Assembly: GCA_002309795.1 (NCBI GenBank)
Contig: DBXZ01000033.1
Location: forward strand, 1-5,245
Length of the DNA: 5,245 bases
Origin: Bacteroidales bacterium UBA1199
Lineage (GTDB): Bacteria > Bacteroidota > Bacteroidia > Bacteroidales > UBA932
Reading direction: 5' to 3'
This document shows positions 1 through 5,245 of this stretch, one piece after another. How positions within the stretch are numbered: position 1 is the first letter of the stretch; each line of letters opens with the position of its first letter. The notes under the pieces were generated by a model. The model did not search any database. It saw nothing but the letters and a program-made list of their open reading frames with translations, and was not told the origin of the DNA. The position numbers and the translations under genes were made by a program.

Positions 1-137
1 GGAAAGCTCGCTTTCCAAGGCCAAATGACGCAGGTGACGCTGGGAAGGGCCGGAGCGAAGGCCGCGATAGCGGACGAGCGGAGCTCCCGAGGCGGCAACT
101 GCCGCCGCCCCGGAGCGCAGCGGCGAAAGGCGGTGGC
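1..137. other. GC-rich, hairpin-rich intergenic segment
   Basis: I see no supportable gene here. The stretch contains several short inverted repeats with four-base loops: 1-6 with 11-16 (loop CTCG), 62-65 with 70-73 (loop GATA) and 91-96 with 101-106 (loop AACT). An alternative pairing joins 103-108 with 120-125. The octamer CCGGAGCG occurs at 50-57 and again at 110-117, and GGAGCTCC at 80-87 is a palindrome. Frames stay open mainly because the DNA is GC-rich, and the predicted peptides are low-complexity. One plus-strand frame ends in TGA at 26-28, so the last codons of a convergent gene to the left are possible but cannot be shown. The segment lies beyond the transporter's terminator and may be an interspersed repeat or the 3' untranslated region of an unseen neighbour. 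Confidence 0.5.
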
Positions 138-170
138 AAAAAAAGCCGGCCCGGGAGGGTCGGCTTTTTG
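138..170 (-). terminator. Intrinsic terminator of the POT transporter gene
   Basis: Positions 140-152 pair with 157-169 around a four-base loop (153-156), giving a 13-bp stem with a single non-Watson-Crick position (149/160). Read on the minus strand, the GC-rich stem is followed by seven consecutive T (138-144), the usual form of a Rho-independent terminator. It lies about 56 bp past the transporter stop codon. The plus strand has a run of five T (165-169), and position 149/160 is a G-U wobble in that direction, so it may also stop a convergent transcript from the left. Confidence 0.85.
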
Positions 171-225
171 TGAAGGTCGGAGAGTACCGGGGCGTTGGGA
201 AACGCGACGAGGGTACCCGAAACGA

Positions 226-1947
226 CTATTTGTCGGCGGTGACTTTCTCGAGCCACTTGACCATGCCGAGCATGATGGACATGGAGACAAGGCAGATGGC
301 GAGGAAGATGCCCCAGCACTTCCAGATAGGCATTGCGTTGTACCAGATCGGGCCCAGGAAGATGAAGAGGTTACCGATTGCGGTAGCAGCAAGCCAGAGG
401 CCCTGGCAGAGACCAAGCATGCTCTTCGGAGCCACCTTGGAGACGAAGCTCAAGCCGAGCGGTGAGATGAAGAGTTCGGCGACCGTCAGGAAGAAGTAAG
501 TCACGATCATCACCCACGGAGCAGCCTTGGCCAGGCCTGCCTGTGCCATTGCAATGGCGTCCATTGCACGGAACTCCGTTCCCGAAGGATAGTGGTTGAT
601 GATGGAGAAGAGCATCAGGAAGAGGTATGCGCAGCCTGCGATACCCATACCGATGGCAATCTTGCGCGGGGTGGAAACCGGACGTCCCTTGCGTGCCAGC
701 GCGCCGAAGGCGAGCATGATGATCGGGGTGAGGATAATCACGAAGAGCGGGTTCATGGCCTGCCAGATCTCAGCGGGGAGCGCCTTGGTCTCCACGAAGT
801 CACGTGCGAAGACGGAGAGGGACTGACCGTTCTGGTGGAAGGAGAGCCAGAAGAAAACGGCGATGCCGAGCACTGCGAAGAGAGCGGCCATACGCTGCTT
901 GATCTCCTTTGCCATTGCCTTCTTTTCCTCAGCGGTGTATTCGACGCTCTGGACAGCGGTCTTCTTGCCCGGCTGCGGGAACTTCTTCTTGGTGCAGAGG
1001 AAGATGACCAGCGAGGTGATCATAGCCACTGCAGAGATGATGAAGGAGTAGTGCACGCCCGTATTGAAGACGTTGACATAGTCGGAGCAGAACTGCGTGG
1101 TGTTGGAAATCACAGCATCGTACGCAGCCGGGTCGATGGCAGCCTGCGCTGTTTCGACGAACTTCTGCGAGGTTGCGATAGCCGTGTCACCGTTGATGTA
1201 CTGGTGGCAGAGGGCGGACATGTCGGCATTGTAGACGAAGTTGTGGACACCGAGCCACCACTTGCGGAGCATCGGGGCAACGAACGGAGCGATCACGCCG
1301 CCGATGTTGATGAAGACGTAGAAAATCTGGAAACCGGAGTCGCGTTTGTCCTTGGCTTCCTTGAGGGCCTCGGGGCCTTTCTTGGCAGCTTCCGCCTCGA
1401 AGTCGTCGTAGAGTTTACCGACGAGCGCCTGGAGGTTGCCTTTGAAGAGACCGTTACCGAATGCGATGCAGAGCAGGGCCACGCAGGTGAAGATCAGGAT
1501 GCCCCACCAGCCGCCGTTACCGTTGGCAATCAGGCCGTCGGCCGTCTTGCTGAAGAGCGGGATGGAGAGGGCAACATAGCCCAGGGCCATGATGATCAAA
1601 CCGGTCTGGATGGTCTTGTTGTAGTTCTGCGTGCGGTCCGCAATCCGGCCACCGATCAGCGCCAGGATGTAGATACCGAAGTAGAAGACCGAGTAGATGA
1701 GACCTGCCGTACCGTCGGAGAGACCGAACTTGGAGACAAGGAACAGCAGCAGCACCGCATTCATGATGTAGTAGCCGAAACGCTCGCCCATGTTGCTGAG
1801 GGCGGCGGCAATCAGGCCCTTCGGGTGTTCTTTCTTCGCCTTGCTCAGATAGAAAACGAGGAACGGAACCACGACGATGAGGATACCGATCAGGATCACC
1901 AGCGTGCGGTTGGTCTGCCACAGGTTGCTAAGACTTAAAAAATTCAT
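226..1947 (-). CDS. POT/PTR2-family (MFS) peptide transporter
   Basis: This 573-residue inner-membrane protein belongs to the proton-dependent oligopeptide transporter family, which imports di- and tripeptides in characterised members. Family signatures appear in order: GERFGYY in TM1 (54-60), GGRIAD (99-104), the PTR2 signature FYVFINIGG (209-217), FWLSFHQNG (366-374), NPLFVIILTPI (399-409) and AELFISPLGLS (490-500). About 12 core helices are visible, plus an extra N-terminal hydrophobic helix (about 16-34) followed by the basic stretch KAKKEHPK. The loop between TM5 and TM6 is long (about 225-298), probably periplasmic, and holds Cys247 and Cys287. The first Glu of the classical ExxER motif is Asn52, and the usual TM7 Glu is His371, so proton coupling may differ from the textbook mechanism. 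ATG at 1947 is the first start after a good promoter; there is no Shine-Dalgarno. The stop is TAG. The family call is firm; the substrate is inferred. Confidence 0.93.
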   Translation of the reverse strand: MNFLSLSNLWQTNRTLVILIGILIVVVPFLVFYLSKAKKEHPKGLIAAALSNMGERFGYYIMNAVLLLFLVSKFGLSDGTAGLIYSVFYFGIYILALIGGRIADRTQNYNKTIQTGLIIMALGYVALSIPLFSKTADGLIANGNGGWWGILIFTCVALLCIAFGNGLFKGNLQALVGKLYDDFEAEAAKKGPEALKEAKDKRDSGFQIFYVFINIGGVIAPFVAPMLRKWWLGVHNFVYNADMSALCHQYINGDTAIATSQKFVETAQAAIDPAAYDAVISNTTQFCSDYVNVFNTGVHYSFIISAVAMITSLVIFLCTKKKFPQPGKKTAVQSVEYTAEEKKAMAKEIKQRMAALFAVLGIAVFFWLSFHQNGQSLSVFARDFVETKALPAEIWQAMNPLFVIILTPIIMLAFGALARKGRPVSTPRKIAIGMGIAGCAYLFLMLFSIINHYPSGTEFRAMDAIAMAQAGLAKAAPWVMIVTYFFLTVAELFISPLGLSFVSKVAPKSMLGLCQGLWLAATAIGNLFIFLGPIWYNAMPIWKCWGIFLAICLVSMSIMLGMVKWLEKVTADK

Positions 1948-1991
1948 AAAGGTTGGTATGATTGGTTAGTAATATCGTCAGGAACGATTGA

Positions 1992-1999
1992 CAAAGATA
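1992..1999 (-). promoter_or_regulatory. Bacteroidota-type -7 element for the transporter gene
   Basis: The minus strand reads TATCTTTG here, an exact match to the Bacteroides -7 consensus TAnnTTTG. Transcription would start near 1985-1987, giving a leader of about 40 nt before the ATG at 1947. No TTTG lies at the usual 19-21 bp upstream. The nearest one (minus strand, 2029-2032) is 29 bp away, so the -33 part is weak or absent. Confidence 0.65.
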
Positions 2000-2024
2000 T
2001 GAAAAAAAACGATTCGGCACCGCT

Positions 2025-2056
2025 TTTGCAAAGAACGGGAAGAATTGCTATATTCG
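2025..2056 (+). promoter_or_regulatory. Promoter of the DUF4831-pepD unit
   Basis: TTTG at 2025-2028 and TATATTCG at 2049-2056 are separated by 20 bp, which fits the Bacteroides -33/-7 arrangement; the -7 element has one mismatch to TAnnTTTG. The start of transcription would fall near 2061-2063, about 20 nt before the ATG at 2083. That placement leaves the upstream in-frame ATG at 1999 outside the transcript, which supports the later start codon. Confidence 0.65.
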
Positions 2057-2082
2057 CTTTTTGTAAACAAACGCTGCAAGGT

Positions 2083-3141
2083 ATGAAAAGACTCATCGGT
2101 TCCGCACTCCTGATGCTCGCAGGCCTCTTCTGCGCCACCGCCCAGAATACTGTCACCTACTCGCTTCCGCAAACGTCAGTTCACCTGAAAGTTACTGCTG
2201 AAAAGGAAGCTTTCGTGGCAGGCCCGTACGCCCGGTTCGCCCAGAAATACCTGGGGGCTGCAGCCCGTACGGCCAACGCCACGGTCTACCGGCTCAAGTC
2301 GGTGGACCTGACCCCCTGCACGGAGGCCAACCCGACGGAGAGTTACTCGCTGGATCTGAGCCGGACCGACGGCGGGATAAACGGTATTTTGGCCTTCAGC
2401 GCACAGGGACTGGTTTCCCTGGGTGGCGGTTCCGCCGCACCGGGCGCTACCTGGCGATTCCCCGCACCCGCTCCGGAGGGAGCCTTCAACGAGAAAGATA
2501 TGGGTGAAAACCTCACCCGCGCCACGGCCACCCTCTACAAGAGCGTGACGGACGGTGCCTCCTTCAGCCGCGTAGCGGTCCAGCAGAACGAAGTGGTGGA
2601 GAAATCGCTGGAAAATAAGGCCGCTGAGGCCGCCCAGCGCATCTTTGACCTGCGCAAGGCCCGCGTCCAGATCATCACCGGCGACACCGACGCCACCTAC
2701 AGCGGTGAAGCCATGGGCGCCGCCATCGCGGAGATCACCCGCATTGAGCAGGAGTACCTCAGCCTCTTCTACGGCCTGAGCGAAACCTCCGAACAGACGA
2801 TGCACTTTGACGTGGTGCCCGAGAAAGCGCGCGAAACGCAGATGTATATCGCATTCCGCCTCTCCGATACCGAGGGCCTGCTGCCCAGCACCGATATTGC
2901 CGGACGCCCCTTCGTATTGGAATTCACCGTGGAAAGCCGGATGGCCGAACCGGAGGCCGGACCTGCTGACGAAGCGGCAGCCAAAAAGAAGAAAGCAGAA
3001 CCCGAGCTGGTGCACTACCGCATCCCCGCCACGACGCTCGTCCGGCTGCTCGACGCCGAGAACCTGCTGCTCCAGAGCCGCATTCCCGTCTTCCAGCTGG
3101 GTACCGACTGCACCTTCCCCCTCCCCCTGAACAAGAAATAA
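2083..3141 (+). CDS. DUF4831-family exported protein of unknown function
   Basis: The predicted 352-residue protein starts with a typical signal peptide: Met-Lys-Arg, a hydrophobic core (4-16) and a likely signal peptidase I site after ATA (18-20), leaving a mature N-terminus QNTVTYSLPQT. The residue before Cys17 is Phe, so there is no convincing lipobox. The early YSLPQT segment, the GPYARFAQKYLG stretch and the RIFDLRKARVQIITGD region (186-201) resemble the DUF4831 family of Bacteroidota, whose function is not known to me. A Lys-, Ala- and Glu-rich linker (about 287-310) precedes the C-terminal part. The mature protein has only two cysteines (79 and 343), which could form a disulfide. An in-frame ATG at 1999 would add 28 residues and bury the signal peptide, so I chose 2083. 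pepD follows after 21 bp with no visible promoter or terminator between, so the two are probably cotranscribed. The family call is from memory of sequence style, without a search. Confidence 0.8.
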   Translation: MKRLIGSALLMLAGLFCATAQNTVTYSLPQTSVHLKVTAEKEAFVAGPYARFAQKYLGAAARTANATVYRLKSVDLTPCTEANPTESYSLDLSRTDGGINGILAFSAQGLVSLGGGSAAPGATWRFPAPAPEGAFNEKDMGENLTRATATLYKSVTDGASFSRVAVQQNEVVEKSLENKAAEAAQRIFDLRKARVQIITGDTDATYSGEAMGAAIAEITRIEQEYLSLFYGLSETSEQTMHFDVVPEKARETQMYIAFRLSDTEGLLPSTDIAGRPFVLEFTVESRMAEPEAGPADEAAAKKKKAEPELVHYRIPATTLVRLLDAENLLLQSRIPVFQLGTDCTFPLPLNKK

Positions 3142-3162
3142 TCCTAATACCTTATAAACATT

Positions 3163-4626
3163 ATGACAATTCACGATCTCAATCCCCAGTGCGTGTGGAA
3201 GAACTTCTATGCGCTCACGCAGATACCCCGTCCCTCGAAACATGAGGAGAAGGCAGTCGCATTCATGGTCAAGTTCGGCAAGGATCTCGGCCTCGAGACC
3301 TTCCGCGATGAAGCCGGCAACGTGATTATCCGCAAGCCCGCAACCAAGGGCATGGAGAACCGCAAAGGCATCATCCTGCAGGCCCACATCGACATGGTGC
3401 CGCAGAAGAACAACGACAAGGTGCACGACTTCACCAAAGACCCGATCGAGACACGCGTGGTCCACAAGGAAGACGGTGACTGGCTCTACGCCAACGGCAC
3501 CACCCTGGGCGCTGACGACGGCCTGGGCGTCGCTGCAGCCATGGCAGTGCTCGAATCGAAAGACCTGGCCCACGGCCCCATCGAGGCCCTCATCACGGTA
3601 GACGAAGAGACCGGCATGACCGGCGCCAACGCCCTCAAACCGGGCCTGCTCAAGGGTGATATCCTCATCAACCTCGACTCCGAGACCGAAGGCGAACTCT
3701 ATGTGGGTTGCGCCGGCGGCCTGGACGGCAACGCAGTCATCAAGTACAAGGAAGAACCGATGCCCAAGGGCTACAAGGTCTTCACCGTATTAGTCAAGGG
3801 CCTGCGCGGCGGTCACTCCGGCATGGAGATCAACGAAGGCCGCGGCAACGCCAACAAGGTGATGGCCCGCGTGCTGCTCCCGCTGCTGCGCGACATGGAC
3901 TGCAAACTCTGCAGCATTGAAGGCGGCAACCTGCGCAACGCGATCCCGCGCGAGGCAACGGCCGTCGTAGCCGTTCCGGCAGACGCTGTGGAAGACTTCA
4001 AGAAGGTTGTGGCCGAGACCGATGACGTGGTGCGCAAAGAGATCGGCCTGGTCGACCCGAACGTCACCATCTTCTGCGAACCGGGCAAGGCAAAGACCGT
4101 GATCGCCGGCCGTACCGCCCTCAAACTCATCAAGGCTGTCTACGCTTGCCCCAACGCAGTTGACCGCATGAGCCTGGCAGTCAAGGATCTGGTGGAAAGC
4201 TCGAACAACCTGGCCATTGTCAAATCCGAGAACGGCCGTTTCTACGTCCGCTGCCTGATGCGCAGCTCCACCGACAGCATCAAGTACGACCTGGCAGAGT
4301 CCTTCCGCGCAGCGTTCGAACTGGCTGGTGCAAAGGTCAGCTTCGCAGGCGGCTACTCCGGCTGGAGCCCGAACATGGAATCGCCCATCCTCAAGACGAT
4401 GCGCGCCCAGTACAAGAAGCTTTACGGTGTAGAACCCGCCGTGATGGCTATCCACGCCGGACTGGAGTGCGGTATCATGGGCGGCATCTATCCCAACTGG
4501 GATATGATCTCCTGCGGCCCGACGCTGAAATCGCCCCACTCCCCGGACGAGCGCTGCTACATCCCGTCCGTTGAGAAGTGGTGGAACTTCATCAAGGCGG
4601 TTTTGGCCGATGCTCCCCGCAAATAA
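3163..4626 (+). CDS. pepD: Xaa-His dipeptidase (aminoacyl-histidine dipeptidase, peptidase family M20)
   Basis: This 487-residue cytosolic metalloenzyme hydrolyses dipeptides, classically those with C-terminal histidine such as carnosine, and needs two zinc ions. Its length matches E. coli PepD (about 485). The active-site set is complete: His75 and Asp77 in the QAHIDMVPQ motif, bridging Asp118 in LGADDG, general base Glu148 and metal ligand Glu149 in VDEETG, Asp172 in INLDSE and His459 in SPHSPDER. The RGGHSG motif (His218) of the lid/dimerisation domain and HAGLECG (431-437) are also present. No signal peptide is seen. It sits 21 bp after the DUF4831 gene and opposite a peptide transporter, which fits a role in using imported or recycled peptides. 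The start has no Shine-Dalgarno; the leader TTATAAACATT places A at -3 and -6. The TAA stop directly abuts the next promoter. Some Bacteroidota homologues may have broader dipeptide specificity; the substrate range here is inferred. Confidence 0.95.
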   Translation: MTIHDLNPQCVWKNFYALTQIPRPSKHEEKAVAFMVKFGKDLGLETFRDEAGNVIIRKPATKGMENRKGIILQAHIDMVPQKNNDKVHDFTKDPIETRVVHKEDGDWLYANGTTLGADDGLGVAAAMAVLESKDLAHGPIEALITVDEETGMTGANALKPGLLKGDILINLDSETEGELYVGCAGGLDGNAVIKYKEEPMPKGYKVFTVLVKGLRGGHSGMEINEGRGNANKVMARVLLPLLRDMDCKLCSIEGGNLRNAIPREATAVVAVPADAVEDFKKVVAETDDVVRKEIGLVDPNVTIFCEPGKAKTVIAGRTALKLIKAVYACPNAVDRMSLAVKDLVESSNNLAIVKSENGRFYVRCLMRSSTDSIKYDLAESFRAAFELAGAKVSFAGGYSGWSPNMESPILKTMRAQYKKLYGVEPAVMAIHAGLECGIMGGIYPNWDMISCGPTLKSPHSPDERCYIPSVEKWWNFIKAVLADAPRK

Positions 4627-4657
4627 TTTGCAGATTGCCAAATAATCGCTATCTTTG
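4627..4657 (+). promoter_or_regulatory. Strong promoter of the rpsF-rpsR operon
   Basis: TTTG (4627-4630) and TATCTTTG (4650-4657) are separated by 19 bp and match both halves of the Bacteroides -33/-7 consensus exactly. Transcription should start near 4661-4664, giving a leader of about 50 nt before rpsF. The -33 element begins at the base after the pepD stop codon. TTTGCAG occurs at both elements (4627-4633 and 4654-4660). Confidence 0.85.
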
Positions 4658-4658
4658 C

Positions 4659-4684
4659 AGCCCTTTCGGGAAACCGGAAGGGCT
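4659..4684 (+). promoter_or_regulatory. rpsF leader hairpin with GAAA loop (possible bS6:bS18 site or pepD terminator)
   Basis: Positions 4659-4669 pair with 4674-4684, forming an 11-bp stem (one U-G wobble at 4666/4677) closed by a GAAA tetraloop (4670-4673). It lies at or just after the predicted start of the rpsF transcript, so the outermost base pairs may be missing from that RNA. In many bacteria the S6:S18 complex binds a structured rpsF leader containing a CCG; a CCG follows the loop here (4674-4676), but in the full fold it is paired. For RNA reading through from pepD, the same hairpin followed by an AT-rich tract (4684-4707) could act as a weak terminator. The structure is seen directly; the role is inferred. 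Confidence 0.5.
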
Positions 4685-4714
4685 TTATTAGTTATTATTT
4701 TATTATAAACCATT

Positions 4715-5086
4715 ATGTTAAAACAGTACGAAACCGTTTTCATTGCAACTCCCGTTTTGTCTGATGCCCAGATGAAGGAAGCGGTTGCCAAGTACACCTC
4801 GCTGATCACCGACAACGGTGGCGAGATCGTACACCAGGAGGATTGGGGCCTGAAGAAGCTGGCTTATCCGATCCAGAAGAAAACCACCGGATTCTATCAC
4901 CTGATGGAATTCAAGGCTAATCCGGATTTTGTAAACACCCTCGAAATCCAGTTCAAGCGTGATGAGCGCATCATCCGTTTCCAGACCGTAGCGATGGACA
5001 AGCACGCCATTGCATACGCTGAGCGTCGCCGTGCTAAGATGAATGAACCGAAGGCCGCTGCCGAGGCAGCTCCCGTTAACGAATAA
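4715..5086 (+). CDS. rpsF: 30S ribosomal protein bS6
   Basis: The 123-residue protein is a complete bS6, which binds 16S rRNA on the small-subunit platform together with bS18. Recognisable family segments are the N-terminal strand KQYETVFI (3-10), [24 protein letters not shown] (43-66) and [10 protein letters not shown] (80-89). The Ala/Glu-rich tail (about 107-123) is a common, probably flexible bS6 extension. The start is preceded by an AT-rich leader with A at -3 and -6 and no Shine-Dalgarno, as is usual in Bacteroidota. rpsR follows after a 13-bp gap, in the conserved order rpsF-rpsR-(rplI). It is driven by the promoter at 4627-4657 and may be feedback-controlled through the hairpin leader. 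Confidence 0.97.
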   Translation: MLKQYETVFIATPVLSDAQMKEAVAKYTSLITDNGGEIVHQEDWGLKKLAYPIQKKTTGFYHLMEFKANPDFVNTLEIQFKRDERIIRFQTVAMDKHAIAYAERRRAKMNEPKAAAEAAPVNE

Positions 5087-5090
5087 GGAG
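5085..5090 (+). promoter_or_regulatory. Shine-Dalgarno sequence of rpsR
   Basis: AAGGAG overlaps the last two bases of the rpsF stop codon and lies 9 nt before the rpsR ATG at 5100, good spacing for a Shine-Dalgarno. It is the only clear one in the window: rpsF, pepD and the transporter have none, and the DUF4831 gene has only AAGG placed too close to its ATG. Confidence 0.75.
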
Positions 5091-5099
5091 ATTTAGACT

Positions 5100-5245
5100 A
5101 TGGCACAGGATGATATCCGTTTCCTCAATCCGCCGACCGTGGATGTTAAGAGAAAGAAATACTGCCGCTTCAAGAAAGCAGGCATCAAATATGTGGATTA
5201 CAAGGACGCTGAGTTCCTCAAGAAGTTCCTCAACGAGCAGGGTAA
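5100..5245 (+). CDS. rpsR: 30S ribosomal protein bS18 (5' part, cut by window edge)
   Basis: The ATG at 5100 opens a frame of 48 complete codons plus two bases, running off the right edge. The translation begins [12 protein letters not shown] and continues with [20 protein letters not shown] and [11 protein letters not shown], the standard bS18 core; the rRNA-binding C-terminal part (usually with an RRITGT motif) lies outside. Cys22 in KYCRF is the conserved position that in some lineages helps bind zinc. bS18 pairs with bS6 on the 30S platform, matching the operon order. Its Shine-Dalgarno (5085-5090) is unlike the other starts in the window, suggesting distinct translational control. Confidence 0.96.
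   Translation, partial: MAQDDIRFLNPPTVDVKRKKYCRFKKAGIKYVDYKDAEFLKKFLNEQG

Noticed and set aside
184..216. Nested inverted repeats after the transporter stop (184-188 with 212-216, 192-196 with 201-205)
   Set aside because: The stems are only 5 bp each and the real terminator lies just beyond; likely a minor 3' untranslated structure.
25..465. Plus-strand open frame at the left edge
   Set aside because: It passes through the terminator hairpin and into the antisense of the transporter, and its translation is low-complexity.
592..1938. Long plus-strand open frame (448 codons) opposite the transporter
   Set aside because: It is the antisense of a transporter with clear family motifs; the translation is rich in Asp, Glu and His with no membrane or domain pattern.
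1999..2082. Upstream in-frame ATG giving a longer DUF4831 protein
   Set aside because: It lies before the predicted promoter and would place 28 residues ahead of a well-formed signal peptide.
2131..2142. Lipoprotein signal at Cys17 of the DUF4831 protein
   Set aside because: The residue before Cys is Phe and the lipobox does not fit; a signal peptidase I site after ATA is better.
2176..3573. Long minus-strand open frame (465 codons) across the DUF4831 gene and the start of pepD
   Set aside because: It runs over two genes with recognisable products, including the pepD metal site, and its translation shows no known motifs; GC-rich codon use explains it.
3790..4815. Minus-strand open frame spanning pepD and the start of rpsF
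   Set aside because: It crosses two conserved genes and the strong rpsF promoter; no domain is recognisable.

Overview
The window reads as ordinary chromosomal, mostly housekeeping DNA from a member of the Bacteroidota, most likely a GC-rich Bacteroidales lineage (Alistipes/Rikenellaceae-like is a guess from base composition only). The evidence is a DUF4831 gene (a Bacteroidota family), promoters of the Bacteroides type (TTTG, 19-20 bp, TAnnTTTG), start sites without Shine-Dalgarno sequences on most genes, and GC-rich genes separated by AT-rich gaps.

Layout, left to right. Positions 1-137 are GC-rich, apparently noncoding and rich in small hairpins. A strong hairpin terminator (138-170) ends the leftward transcript of a POT/PTR2-family peptide transporter (226-1947, minus strand). 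A short divergent promoter region (1948-2082) separates it from a rightward pair: an exported DUF4831 protein of unknown function (2083-3141) and, 21 bp later, a complete M20-family Xaa-His dipeptidase, pepD (3163-4626). The promoter of the ribosomal operon starts directly after the pepD stop codon. It is followed by an 11-bp hairpin leader, rpsF (bS6, 4715-5086) and the first 48 codons of rpsR (bS18, 5100 to the right edge). rplI would be expected next, beyond the window.

How the genes fit together. A di/tripeptide-type transporter and a cytosolic dipeptidase lie on either side of a shared promoter region, which suggests peptide uptake followed by hydrolysis, although no common regulation is shown. 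The rpsF-rpsR pair is the conserved operon for two proteins that bind as a complex on the small-subunit platform.

I found no mobile element, CRISPR array, tRNA or rRNA gene, defence system or evident new system. The points most worth a second look are: a clear Shine-Dalgarno sequence on rpsR alone, in a phylum where ribosomes hide the anti-Shine-Dalgarno partly through bS6 and bS18; the rpsF leader hairpin; and the transporter's non-canonical residues at two positions linked to proton coupling in classical POT proteins.
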